From CAZHDI01 sp964531285 (GTDB taxonomy: Bacteria > Pseudomonadota > Alphaproteobacteria > JAJFIK01): DNA of 6,027 nt. The stretch spans positions 1 through 6,027 of the forward strand of contig CAZHDI010000146.1 of the NCBI GenBank assembly GCA_964531285.1, in the 5' to 3' direction. This document shows positions 1-5,764 of this stretch, piece after piece. The notes beneath the pieces are model-generated. The model saw only the letters and a program-made list of their open reading frames with translations, ran no database searches and was not told the origin of the DNA. The position numbers were made by a program, and so were the translations under genes. Within the stretch, counting starts at the first letter, position 1. Each line of letters opens with the position of its first letter.

Positions 1-746
1 GATCCTTTGACCTGGGGCGTGAGATTGACGGTCAACACCGGGCCAATCTGATGCGACTGTTCGTCAAACCCGCCAAAGCCAGCGTCCACGCCGCCAAACT
101 CGCTGAAGTTCTCGATGCCCAAGCGGGCCCCGTTGACCCACGACCGCGACACGCTCGCGCGCGTTTCAACGATCCAGTCCTGATCGGCGTTGGGGCCGAC
201 ATCGCGATCCAAAAGCACAAGGCCGCGCGCGCGCCAGCGGGCGGTTAGGGCCCACTGATTGGTCCAGTTCAGACCGATTTCATGGGGTGTATCGTCCCCT
301 TCAGAAAGGCGCGCGTCGAAGCGAAAAGCGCTGGAAAAGCCTCCAGGGGTGCGCTCAATAATTTGCCATAAGAGTTCGCCTTGCACATGGTTCAGCTCAA
401 GGGGACCGCCCACCGGATCGTCTGCCGACACGATCGCCCGCCATCGCAGGCGGTCATTGAGCGCGGCGTGATAGTGCACCCGATGCCTGATGCGGGCCTC
501 ATCGGCGCCCGACTCAACCTCAAAGGCGAGCCGGTAGCCGAGTTCGCGAACGCCAGGTTCGACCTCCGGGCCGAAGACGGCTCCAGTGGTTTGCGCAAAA
601 GCGGCAACCGGCCCAGCGCACCCCAACAGCGCCGTGAGGAACGCCAAGCGTGCCAGACGCCTAAGAAACGCGGCGACTGCACCACGCTTGAACTCCCGAC
701 ACTGAAGCCGACGACAAGAGATTCCGCCTGTAGCGCCGACGCCCAT
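1..746 (-). CDS. Putative outer-membrane beta-barrel protein, N-terminal part (runs off the left edge)
   Basis: The minus-strand frame is open from an ATG at 744-746 to the window edge, about 248 residues, with no stop. The N-terminus has an unusually long basic stretch (residues 1-33), then a hydrophobic segment (about 34-50, ending PVAAFAQ) that fits a Sec signal peptide cleaved after Ala51. The mature part alternates polar and hydrophobic or aromatic residues in short strands (for example RLRWRAIV, GELLWQII, FSSAFRFDARL, ALTARWRARGLVLL, VSRSWVNGARLGIENF), as in beta-barrels. Near the edge it reads HQIGPVLTVNL, a strand style seen in uncharacterised or 'transporter' outer-membrane proteins. 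The gene starts 4 nt after the stop of the isomerase gene, so the two are probably co-transcribed. The ribosome-binding site is weak (a GAGACG about 9 nt upstream), so translational coupling is likely. The long n-region leaves the start uncertain, but I see no better ATG or GTG in frame. Barrel type and substrate cannot be assigned. Confidence 0.72.
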   Translation of the reverse strand, partial: MGVGATGGISCRRLQCREFKRGAVAAFLRRLARLAFLTALLGCAGPVAAFAQTTGAVFGPEVEPGVRELGYRLAFEVESGADEARIRHRVHYHAALNDRLRWRAIVSADDPVGGPLELNHVQGELLWQIIERTPGGFSSAFRFDARLSEGDDTPHEIGLNWTNQWALTARWRARGLVLLDRDVGPNADQDWIVETRASVSRSWVNGARLGIENFSEFGGVDAGFGGFDEQSHQIGPVLTVNLTPQVKG

Positions 747-750
747 TTCT

Positions 751-1392
751 TTAGCGTCTCGGCACGCCCGTTTTTTCAAGACGCCAACGCAGCGTGTCGA
801 TCCGGTCCTGGCCGAAGAAGGGCTCGCCATTGAACACCATGGTCGGCACGCCCCAGCCGCCGGCCGCCTCCAGCGCGGCATGGTTGGCTTCGATCTCGGG
901 CATGGGATCGCTGGCGGCGATGGCGGCTTCAAGTTCGGCAAGGTCGAGGCCTGCCTGCGCGGCGGCAGTGGCCAGCTTGTCACCCTCATCCCAGCCGGGC
1001 TCCCCGCTCCAGATCAGGTGCGAGACGTGATAGGCGAACTCGACGCCCTTGGCGCGGCGGGCCGCCTCGATCCCAAGGCCGGTCAGGCGATAGATATAGG
1101 GCTGCTCCTCGGCCACCTCGAAGGTCGCCATGTCCTGAACAATGGGATCGGGCGAGGGTCGGCCAAACTTCATGCCAAGGAATTCGGCCCGGCGAAACGC
1201 GTCAAGGACGATGTACTTCACGCGCCGCTGGTCGCCCGTGAACAGGGTCTCCTTAGTGCGCACGGCGATCGGCAGCACGGGACGCAGGTGCACGTCCACC
1301 TCGAAATCCTCGCGCAGTTGCAGAAGGTCTGGCGTCACAAGATAGGAGTACGGGCTACGAAAAGACCAAAATACGTCGACGCGCTCAACCAT
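751..1392 (-). CDS. 2-hydroxychromene-2-carboxylate isomerase family protein (DsbA/GST-kappa fold)
   Basis: A complete 213-residue protein, close to the usual length of this family. The N-terminus reads VDVFWSFRSPYSYL: beta strand, then Ser-Pro at residues 13-14, where kappa-class glutathione transferases and HCCA isomerases carry their catalytic serine in place of the DsbA CxxC. The helical insert fills the middle. The C-terminal signature is WGVPTMVFNGEPFFGQDRID (180-199): the cis-proline loop (Pro183) followed by the F-GQDR motif typical of HCCA isomerases. Characterised members isomerise 2-hydroxychromene-2-carboxylate in naphthalene breakdown with glutathione, but many homologues lie outside such pathways, so the substrate here is open. 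No signal peptide is present, so it should be cytoplasmic. The ATG is preceded by AGGAG at a 5-nt spacing. It follows the lipoprotein gene after 179 nt and lies 4 nt before the barrel gene, forming a likely two-gene unit. No other aromatic-degradation gene is visible. Confidence 0.93.
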   Translation of the reverse strand: MVERVDVFWSFRSPYSYLVTPDLLQLREDFEVDVHLRPVLPIAVRTKETLFTGDQRRVKYIVLDAFRRAEFLGMKFGRPSPDPIVQDMATFEVAEEQPYIYRLTGLGIEAARRAKGVEFAYHVSHLIWSGEPGWDEGDKLATAAAQAGLDLAELEAAIAASDPMPEIEANHAALEAAGGWGVPTMVFNGEPFFGQDRIDTLRWRLEKTGVPRR

Positions 1393-1397
1393 GTTTT

Positions 1398-1402
1398 CTC
1401 CT
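1398..1402 (-). promoter_or_regulatory. Ribosome-binding site of the HCCA isomerase gene
   Basis: AGGAG on the minus strand, 5 nt before the ATG at 1390-1392. It is the strongest Shine-Dalgarno match in the window and fixes the start of the isomerase gene. Confidence 0.85.
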
Positions 1403-1428
1403 AAAACTACTCACGAACGGACAGCCTC

Positions 1429-1468
1429 AAAAAAGAATTGACGATGCAGGCCACCGGTTGGCTTGCAT
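1429..1468 (-). terminator. Possible rho-independent terminator upstream of the isomerase gene
   Basis: On the minus strand an inverted repeat (arms 1459-1468 and 1444-1453, 10 nt each, loop of 5 nt) reads ATGCAAGCCA / TGGCCTGCAT, with one A-C mismatch inside the stem. After a 6-nt spacer comes TTCTTTTTT (1437-1429). It lies about 100 nt past the stop of the 305-residue lipoprotein gene and would end that transcript, giving the isomerase its own transcription start. Weak points are the mismatch and the T-tract not directly abutting the stem. On the plus strand the mismatch becomes a G-U pair but no T-tract follows. Confidence 0.45.
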
Positions 1469-1523
1469 ACCCAAGCCGCACGCATGTTACGCACGACCGG
1501 CGCACTACGGGGCGCCCAGCCGC

Positions 1524-1573
1524 GGCGCGCAGGAATGTCGCCCCGCCGCCGCCACGGTCCGGACCTGCGCGTC
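1524..1573 (-). repeat. GC-rich inverted repeat at the end of the lipoprotein gene
   Basis: Arms CGCGCAGG (1526-1533) and CCTGCGCG (1564-1571) are perfect complements over 8 bp, extended by a G-U and a G-C pair to 1524-1533/1564-1573. The repeat overlaps the TGA stop at 1572-1574, and the loop is 30 nt. A perfect palindrome GGTCCGGACC (1556-1565) overlaps one arm, so two folds compete. It could form a stem that protects or ends the lipoprotein mRNA, but no T-tract follows, so it is not a standard intrinsic terminator. Such repeats can also arise by chance in GC-rich DNA. Confidence 0.4.
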
Positions 1574-2489
1574 ACGGAGCAGGCACCACATCCTGAGATG
1601 TCGCCGGATTCAGGTCTTCATTGGGATCTGTCAGCAAGCCAGCCGGGAACGCGACTGAGACCGGCATATCGGACGTGTCCAGGCACAAGAGGTGATTGTT
1701 ATCCCCGTCTCCCAGGTCCGCCAGAAAAGTCGGCGTTATCACCCGGCGTGCGCCGTCCCCACTCTCCACGGTAACCTGGTAGAGCGCGCCGATGTCCTGT
1801 CCTGGCTCCTCACCGCCCGGCAAGGTCACGCCACCCGCCCATACGACCCGAACCGCCTGCTCCACGCCGTCGACGGGACAGGTCGTGCCCTTCGTGCGAC
1901 GCCGGCTTCGACTCGCGCTCTGGTCAAAGTCCGTCACCTGCTCAGCCAGCACGATGCTCGGACCGGCGACAAGCGGAGTGGCGTCCACGGCCGTGCCTTT
2001 GAAGTTCACTTCACCATCGAGAGACAGAATGTTGCCCGTCACGCGAACTTGCGCCGGCGGGTCTGTATCCGCGCCGCCAAACTCGCCCACCAGCAGAACG
2101 GTGCGCAACTCCCCTGCGTCAGTGGCGGGCATAAAGGACACACAGTGCACGTTCCCGCGATCTCCCGCTGTGGTGATGACTTCAAAGTCACCAGCTTGCA
2201 CGGTGTCGGGGTCGACCTCAGTTGAGAAAATCACCGGCATGCCGTCAAGGCCCGCAGCCCCGCGGCAGATCAGGTTCGCGCGGCGAGGAAGCGTGTTGTC
2301 CAGACCATAAAAGGCCGACAGGAGCGCCACCGCGGGATCGCCCACGTGGCTTGTGAGGCCAGCATCGGGGGTGCGATCCAGCGCATCAGTGCTCGTGATG
2401 CCGGGCCCGGCCGCGCAGCCAGCAAGGCTACCCGCCGCGGCGCATGCCACCAGCCCAAGGCTAAAGAAAGCCGGTAATCTTACTGTCAT
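1572..2489 (-). CDS. Lipoprotein of unknown function (305 aa, four mature-chain cysteines)
   Basis: I do not recognise a named family. With the ATG at 2487-2489 the protein begins MTVR, followed by a hydrophobic segment and the lipobox LAGC (residues 22-25). This predicts lipid attachment at Cys25 and a periplasmic or outer-membrane location. The same frame extends upstream to an ATG at 2561, but that would place 24 charged residues before the signal peptide; GGGGAG, 10 nt before the inner ATG, supports the shorter form. The mature part is rich in short beta-type segments, and DPDTVQAGDFEVITTAG (93-109) resembles bacterial Ig-like domains. Cysteines at 75, 116, 204 and 269 could form two disulfides. 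The run DLGDGDNNH (258-266) looks like an acidic metal-binding loop, perhaps for calcium, by inference only. An arginine-rich patch (RSRRRTK, 194-200) lies between the two halves. Upstream lies the assembly gap; downstream a 179-nt spacer. Confidence 0.85.
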   Translation of the reverse strand: MTVRLPAFFSLGLVACAAAGSLAGCAAGPGITSTDALDRTPDAGLTSHVGDPAVALLSAFYGLDNTLPRRANLICRGAAGLDGMPVIFSTEVDPDTVQAGDFEVITTAGDRGNVHCVSFMPATDAGELRTVLLVGEFGGADTDPPAQVRVTGNILSLDGEVNFKGTAVDATPLVAGPSIVLAEQVTDFDQSASRSRRRTKGTTCPVDGVEQAVRVVWAGGVTLPGGEEPGQDIGALYQVTVESGDGARRVITPTFLADLGDGDNNHLLCLDTSDMPVSVAFPAGLLTDPNEDLNPATSQDVVPAP

Positions 2490-2596
2490 ATCCCTGTTAC
2501 TCCCCAGCTTGTCTCGTCGCCGCGTATCAGAGTGACGGATCCACATCGGTCTGTATGACACGCGTCAAGGTCAGGCTTGCCAGCCGCCGGGGCAGG
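2490..2596 (-). other. Sequence between the assembly gap and the lipoprotein start; may hold a gene tail
   Basis: About 107 nt of known bases after the gap in the direction of transcription. All three minus-strand frames are open out of the gap. One stops at TGA 2571-2573 (7 residues, CPGGWQA), one at TGA 2527-2529 (22 residues starting LPRRLASL) and one at TGA 2486-2488, overlapping the next ATG. The second frame has mostly G or C at third codon positions, as the real genes here do, while the third does not. It is therefore the likeliest tail of whatever gene enters from the gap. Because the gap length is unknown, it need not belong to the large lipoprotein gene. Confidence 0.35.
2500..2505 (-). 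promoter_or_regulatory. Probable ribosome-binding site deciding the lipoprotein start
   Basis: GGGGAG on the minus strand, 10 nt before the ATG at 2487-2489. It favours that start over the in-frame ATG at 2561. A nearer AGGGA (2491-2495) is only 1 nt from the ATG and too close to work. Confidence 0.5.
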
Positions 2597-2696
2597 NNNN
2601 NNNNNNNNNNNNNNNNNNNNNNNNNNNNNNNNNNNNNNNNNNNNNNNNNNNNNNNNNNNNNNNNNNNNNNNNNNNNNNNNNNNNNNNNNNNNNNNN
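2597..2696. other. Assembly gap (100 Ns)
   Basis: Exactly 100 unknown bases, the customary filler for a gap of unknown size. It interrupts the 3' end of the large tyrosine-rich lipoprotein gene, so neither its C-terminus nor the reading frame across the gap can be read. Confidence 0.97.
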
Positions 2697-4922
2697 GATC
2701 GTGGAGCGATCGAAGCCCGCTTCGCCCGCCCGCGCACTGGCCTCCTCGCGCGCACCCTGCGTGTCGACCGTGCTCCATTCCCCGTCACTGCGGGTCTCCC
2801 ACTGGCCATCCTCCGTGCGCCGGAAGACGTTTCCATTGGCTCCGGCGTAGAGATCGCCGTCCGCGGTCTGGCCGACCGTTGCGCGATTATCGGCATTGCC
2901 GACCTGCAGGCCCTGGCCGCCTTCGGATGTCTGAACCTCGCGGCGGAAGCCGTCCTCGGTGGCGTAGCGTTCCGTCTGCACCCAGTTATCGTCGCGCTGA
3001 ATGACGGTTTCACCCCAGGCCTCGTAGCTGTTGCTGTCGGACCACTGGATCGCCTGGCTGGTATTGGTGCTGATGTCGTTGCGCGGATTGTACGACCAGC
3101 CCTCATAGACCGCCGTGTCGTAATCATAGGCATACGCCCCGCCGCCGTAGCGCCCAGTGTTGGGATTGTAGCGCGCGCCCTCCCAATAGCCGCCATAGGG
3201 CCCATAGGCGTAGTGGCCATGCACATAGGTGCCTGTATTGACCTGATAGATACTCGCTTGGCCGTATGAATAGGGATAGGGATAGTAATAATATGCCGGG
3301 TAGTATGTGTAATAATACGGATCGTAATATGAGCCCCAGTAATAGCCAGAGCCATACACGACCACGCCGTTGCTGACATAGCTATAGTGGTAGCCCGGCG
3401 TGTACCCGACGACGATCGTGTCTGGCGAGGACTCGTAGACCTTGACGTACGTCACGTGGTGGGCCGGGGAGTCCACGGGGATGTTGTAAATCTCAACCGG
3501 GACGCTGTCGCTGACCGACCAAGGCCCGTTCGGGCTTTCGGACACGAACCAGACCGCGTCGTGGCAGAGGTAATAGAGACCAGCAACTTTGAACACATCG
3601 AACGTCGTGTTAACGGCACGCTGTACGTCGGTGCCTTCGATCGCTTCGAATTGCGCATCGCCTGCGTAGGTCACGTCGGGAGCAGCCGTCTCGCGCGAAA
3701 CTTCGGCCGTCTGGGGAATCTGCGCCTCGGCCACAGCCTTTGCAGCCTCAGGCGTACCGGGCACAGATGCACGCACATGGGCGCGGGGATGACCGGCCGG
3801 GATCGCCTGGAAGCTCTCGGGCAGCGCCTCAACGCTGGACCACGCGCCGTCCAGGGCCGACGCTTTGAACCAACGCCCGGACGTCAGAAAGTAATAGTGG
3901 TTGTCATTGGCGTTAAAGACAATGTCACTTGAGGTGTTCGCGACGAACGACAGACGCAAACCTGGCAGGGCTTCCAGCTCTGCGGCTCCCTGGGTGACGA
4001 TCAACTCGGCGGGGGCTTTGGCGGCGAGGATTAGGGGCAGCTCATCGGCGGCGAGTGTGCCGCCCGGAACCGCGCTCTTCACCGCGCGCCACCGGTCCGT
4101 ATCCGGCAAGGCGGAGATACCCTCAGGGGCTTGGCCAACCGACCAGGGACCATCTAGCGTGTCGGCTTCAAGCCACGTATCGCCGAGCAACAAGACATAA
4201 GATTCTTCATCCTGAGAATAAAAGAGATCCCAGTTCGTGTTGATGACGACAGACAACCCGTCGGCGCCCTCAATAGCGGACTTGATGGGCTCGCCGTCCA
4301 GCACGACCAGGAGGGCCCGCTCGGTGGCATACAAAATGGTGGGCGGCTCCAGCGAGACCGGGACGGATGCGGCGTCGGCAGTGTCGTCGGCGAGATAGCC
4401 AAGAACTACGTCAAGCGGGATAGCCTCCGGATCCGTTCTCACATTGGCGCGCAGATCAACCTCAAGGCGCGCCAAGTCCGCGCTGTCCAGTTCGGCGAAT
4501 TTCACCTTGAGGATGTCGCGATCATAGATCGTCACGATCCGTTCCTCGGTATCTGCAACCATCAGCGCGCGATACTTCACAGCGCCATACGCAGACGCCC
4601 CCTCATTCGGTCGGTAAACCGCCGCGCTCCATGCGGTGACCTCAGAGAAACCGACGTGGTCTTCGATTTGCGGCTCGTATATCGTCAAGGACCCGCCGGG
4701 AAGCGCCACTGTGCGCGGAAATGCGGTGACCTGAACGTCCTGGCCTTGAGCGCCCCGGCCTTGGCGCGCCGCTGACGGCTCAGCGGTGGCCGGCGCCGCT
4801 GCCACAACGGCTTGGCCGTTCTCCGTATCAGCGGTCGTGCTTGCACAGGCGCCAGCGCCCAGCACGCCAACAGCGGCAAGCAGAGCTATCGTGCTCGAAG
4901 AATTCACACCCCGGCGCTGCAT
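2697..4922 (-). CDS. Large tyrosine-rich lipoprotein, 'carbohydrate-binding family V/XII'-like; 3' end lost in gap
   Basis: 742 residues are readable. MQRRGV leads into a hydrophobic segment ending GAGAC (22-26), a relaxed lipobox predicting lipid anchoring at Cys26. An Ala/Gln/Gly-rich linker (27-62) precedes a folded N-terminal region (about 63-220). Three related units follow (227-274, 328-375, 437-482), each reading NT..D, then an aromatic strand, W, and exactly 10 residues later W of G(P/A)W, then a closing IP or LP. Next come VTYVKVYESSPDTIVVGYTPGY (490-511), a segment with 21 Tyr in 47 residues (507-553), YNP-TGRYG motifs (585-611), and DLYAGANGNVF with W708 and W716. This order matches, from memory, proteins annotated 'carbohydrate-binding family V/XII', whose function is not established. 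The start at 4922 is favoured over an upstream ATG at 4979 because it gives a proper signal peptide, lies 5 nt after the preceding stop and has GAGGG 9 nt upstream. A cell-envelope role is inferred. Confidence 0.88.
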
Positions 4923-4927
4923 ACCCG

Positions 4928-5284
4928 TTAGCCCTCGTCGCTCTCGGCGATTGCGACATCGGCGCGGTCGATCCCACACGCCTCTTCAATATCGACAATG
5001 CGCTGCTCCAACTCACCCGTCGTCCGCCCGATCAACACCGCCGCGCGGTCGCGGTAGGAGCCCGTCGCCACGCTGGTGATGGCGCCGACCGGCACCACAG
5101 TTCTCAACGCCGATTGCCGGCGCTCGCGCCCCGACGGCTTGGCCGCCTCCAGCGTCGCGATGTCCGCTTCGGCAACCGCGCAATCAATGGGCTCGGCGAG
5201 CAAAGCCTCCCGCTCCTCGGTGGTCGCGGTGGACGCACATGCCGAAGCCGCTAAAGCTGCCAATCCTACAAGAACCAGTCGCAT
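4928..5284 (-). CDS. Small lipoprotein of unknown function (118 aa)
   Basis: The protein starts MRLVLVGLAALAASAC: a short signal peptide with lipobox ASAC and predicted lipid anchor Cys16. The ATG at 5282-5284 is preceded by GAGGGG at a 6-nt spacing; an in-frame ATG at 5314 would put a charged tail on the signal peptide and has no such site. The mature part begins with a polar, helix-prone stretch, then EPIDCAVAEADIATLEAAK (31-49), a hydrophobic small-residue segment VVPVGAITSVATGS (63-76), and a C-terminal helix with EEACGI (100-105). Cys35 and Cys103 could pair. I recall similar proteobacterial hypothetical proteins with a C..AE.DI..L...K motif, a Val/Gly-rich centre and a final CG, but no known function. 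The next gene starts 5 nt after this stop, with its ribosome-binding site inside this gene, so both lipoproteins are probably made together and may act together. Confidence 0.87.
   Translation of the reverse strand: MRLVLVGLAALAASACASTATTEEREALLAEPIDCAVAEADIATLEAAKPSGRERRQSALRTVVPVGAITSVATGSYRDRAAVLIGRTTGELEQRIVDIEEACGIDRADVAIAESDEG
4932..4936 (-). promoter_or_regulatory. Ribosome-binding site of the large lipoprotein, inside the preceding gene
   Basis: GAGGG on the minus strand, 9 nt before the ATG at 4920-4922. It lies in the last sense codons of the 118-residue lipoprotein gene, whose TAA is at 4928-4930, so translation of the two genes is probably coupled. Confidence 0.6.
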
Positions 5285-5290
5285 GGCATT

Positions 5291-5296
5291 CCCCTC
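5291..5296 (-). promoter_or_regulatory. Ribosome-binding site of the 118-residue lipoprotein gene
   Basis: GAGGGG on the minus strand, 6 nt before the ATG at 5282-5284. It decides between this start and the in-frame ATG at 5314, which lies upstream of the site. Confidence 0.75.
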
Positions 5297-5338
5297 GTAA
5301 TAGACGCCACGCAAAGAGTGGCAAAGAAAATCGACAGA

Positions 5339-5755
5339 TCACCGCCCGCGAGTAGCCAGTGATTGCGCTGTCAAGGCTAAGACAACGATGCTGACCGCCT
5401 CCACGGCGATCATGTGAACTGGCAAGGCGGCGGCGTAAAACATCCACGCGATAAAGCGACCCAACACGGCAAAGCCGAGCAGCATGAGCGCGGGCGCAAA
5501 CCAAAGCCGCTCGCCCTTAGCCAGCCCCATTGCGACGCACGCGCCGAGCGTCAGAAAGAACGAGGCCAAGTCCCCGATCTGCGTGCTGAGCGCGACACCG
5601 CTCAACACGTCCATACCCAGTTGAGAGCTGGCAAATTCAGGCGCGATCCACCAGCTCACTCCAACGAGGAGGAAGGCCACCGCCAGAATGCCCGACGCGA
5701 TCTTCAACACGGTTGCCACGGACGACCCCCCCAGCTGCCTTACGGCGCAACGCAT
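5339..5755 (-). CDS. Small four-helix inner-membrane protein of unknown function
   Basis: Up to 138 residues with four predicted membrane segments: about 15-37 (ending VSWWIAP), 60-79, 83-105 and 109-131. The loop between the first two is short and polar (EFASSQLGMDVLSG), and LSTQIGDLASFFLTLGA (56-72) is the most distinctive part. No catalytic motif is visible. It resembles the many small uncharacterised membrane proteins of proteobacteria; I cannot name the family with certainty. The start is ambiguous. The ATG at 5755 lies 9 nt after the barrel gene's stop but has no Shine-Dalgarno site and adds a polar MRCAVRQLGGSS tail. A GTG at 5719 has a run of seven G six nt upstream and gives a 126-residue protein starting just before the first helix, more like typical relatives. 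It lies between the barrel gene and the small lipoprotein gene, 54 nt before the latter's ATG, probably in one operon. Confidence 0.85.
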   Translation of the reverse strand: MRCAVRQLGGSSVATVLKIASGILAVAFLLVGVSWWIAPEFASSQLGMDVLSGVALSTQIGDLASFFLTLGACVAMGLAKGERLWFAPALMLLGFAVLGRFIAWMFYAAALPVHMIAVEAVSIVVLALTAQSLATRGR

Positions 5756-5764
5756 AGGTTAGCT

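Noticed and set aside
392..685. 97-residue minus-strand open frame in the left barrel gene
   Set aside because: Arg/Ser/Pro-rich out-of-frame translation without a signal peptide. The overlapping frame from 746 has a signal peptide and beta-strand pattern, so this is a shadow.
1399..1434. Weak promoter TTGAGG - 17 nt - GTTTTA before the isomerase gene
   Set aside because: The -10 element matches the consensus poorly and overlaps the ribosome-binding site region.
1692..2310. Two overlapping plus-strand open frames of more than 170 residues opposite the 305-residue lipoprotein gene
   Set aside because: They overlap each other and lie antisense to a gene with a clear lipobox; no recognisable domain in either.
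2486..2489. ATGA overlap between a frame emerging from the gap and the lipoprotein start, suggesting coupling
   Set aside because: That frame has weak third-position G/C bias and no recognisable sequence; such an overlap can arise by chance and the gap prevents any test.
2577..3269. Long plus-strand open frame (230 residues including the Ns) opposite the large lipoprotein gene
   Set aside because: It arises antisense to a well-supported gene, spans unknown bases, and has the Ala/Val/Arg composition typical of antisense frames in GC-rich DNA.
3387..3932. 181-residue plus-strand open frame antisense to the repeat region of the large lipoprotein
   Set aside because: Arg/Val/Asp-rich antisense shadow; the minus-strand frame carries the repeated W...GPW units, so it is the coding one.
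5306..5322. Short hairpin GCCAC/GTGGC with a 7-nt loop between the four-helix and small lipoprotein genes
   Set aside because: Only 5 bp and no T-tract on either strand, so not a terminator.
5297..5324. Promoter-like TTGCCA - 16 nt - TATTAC on the minus strand before the small lipoprotein gene
   Set aside because: The match is good (5/6 and 4/6), but the -10 box directly abuts the ribosome-binding site. Transcription would begin downstream of the Shine-Dalgarno, leaving only a few leader bases. Probably chance.
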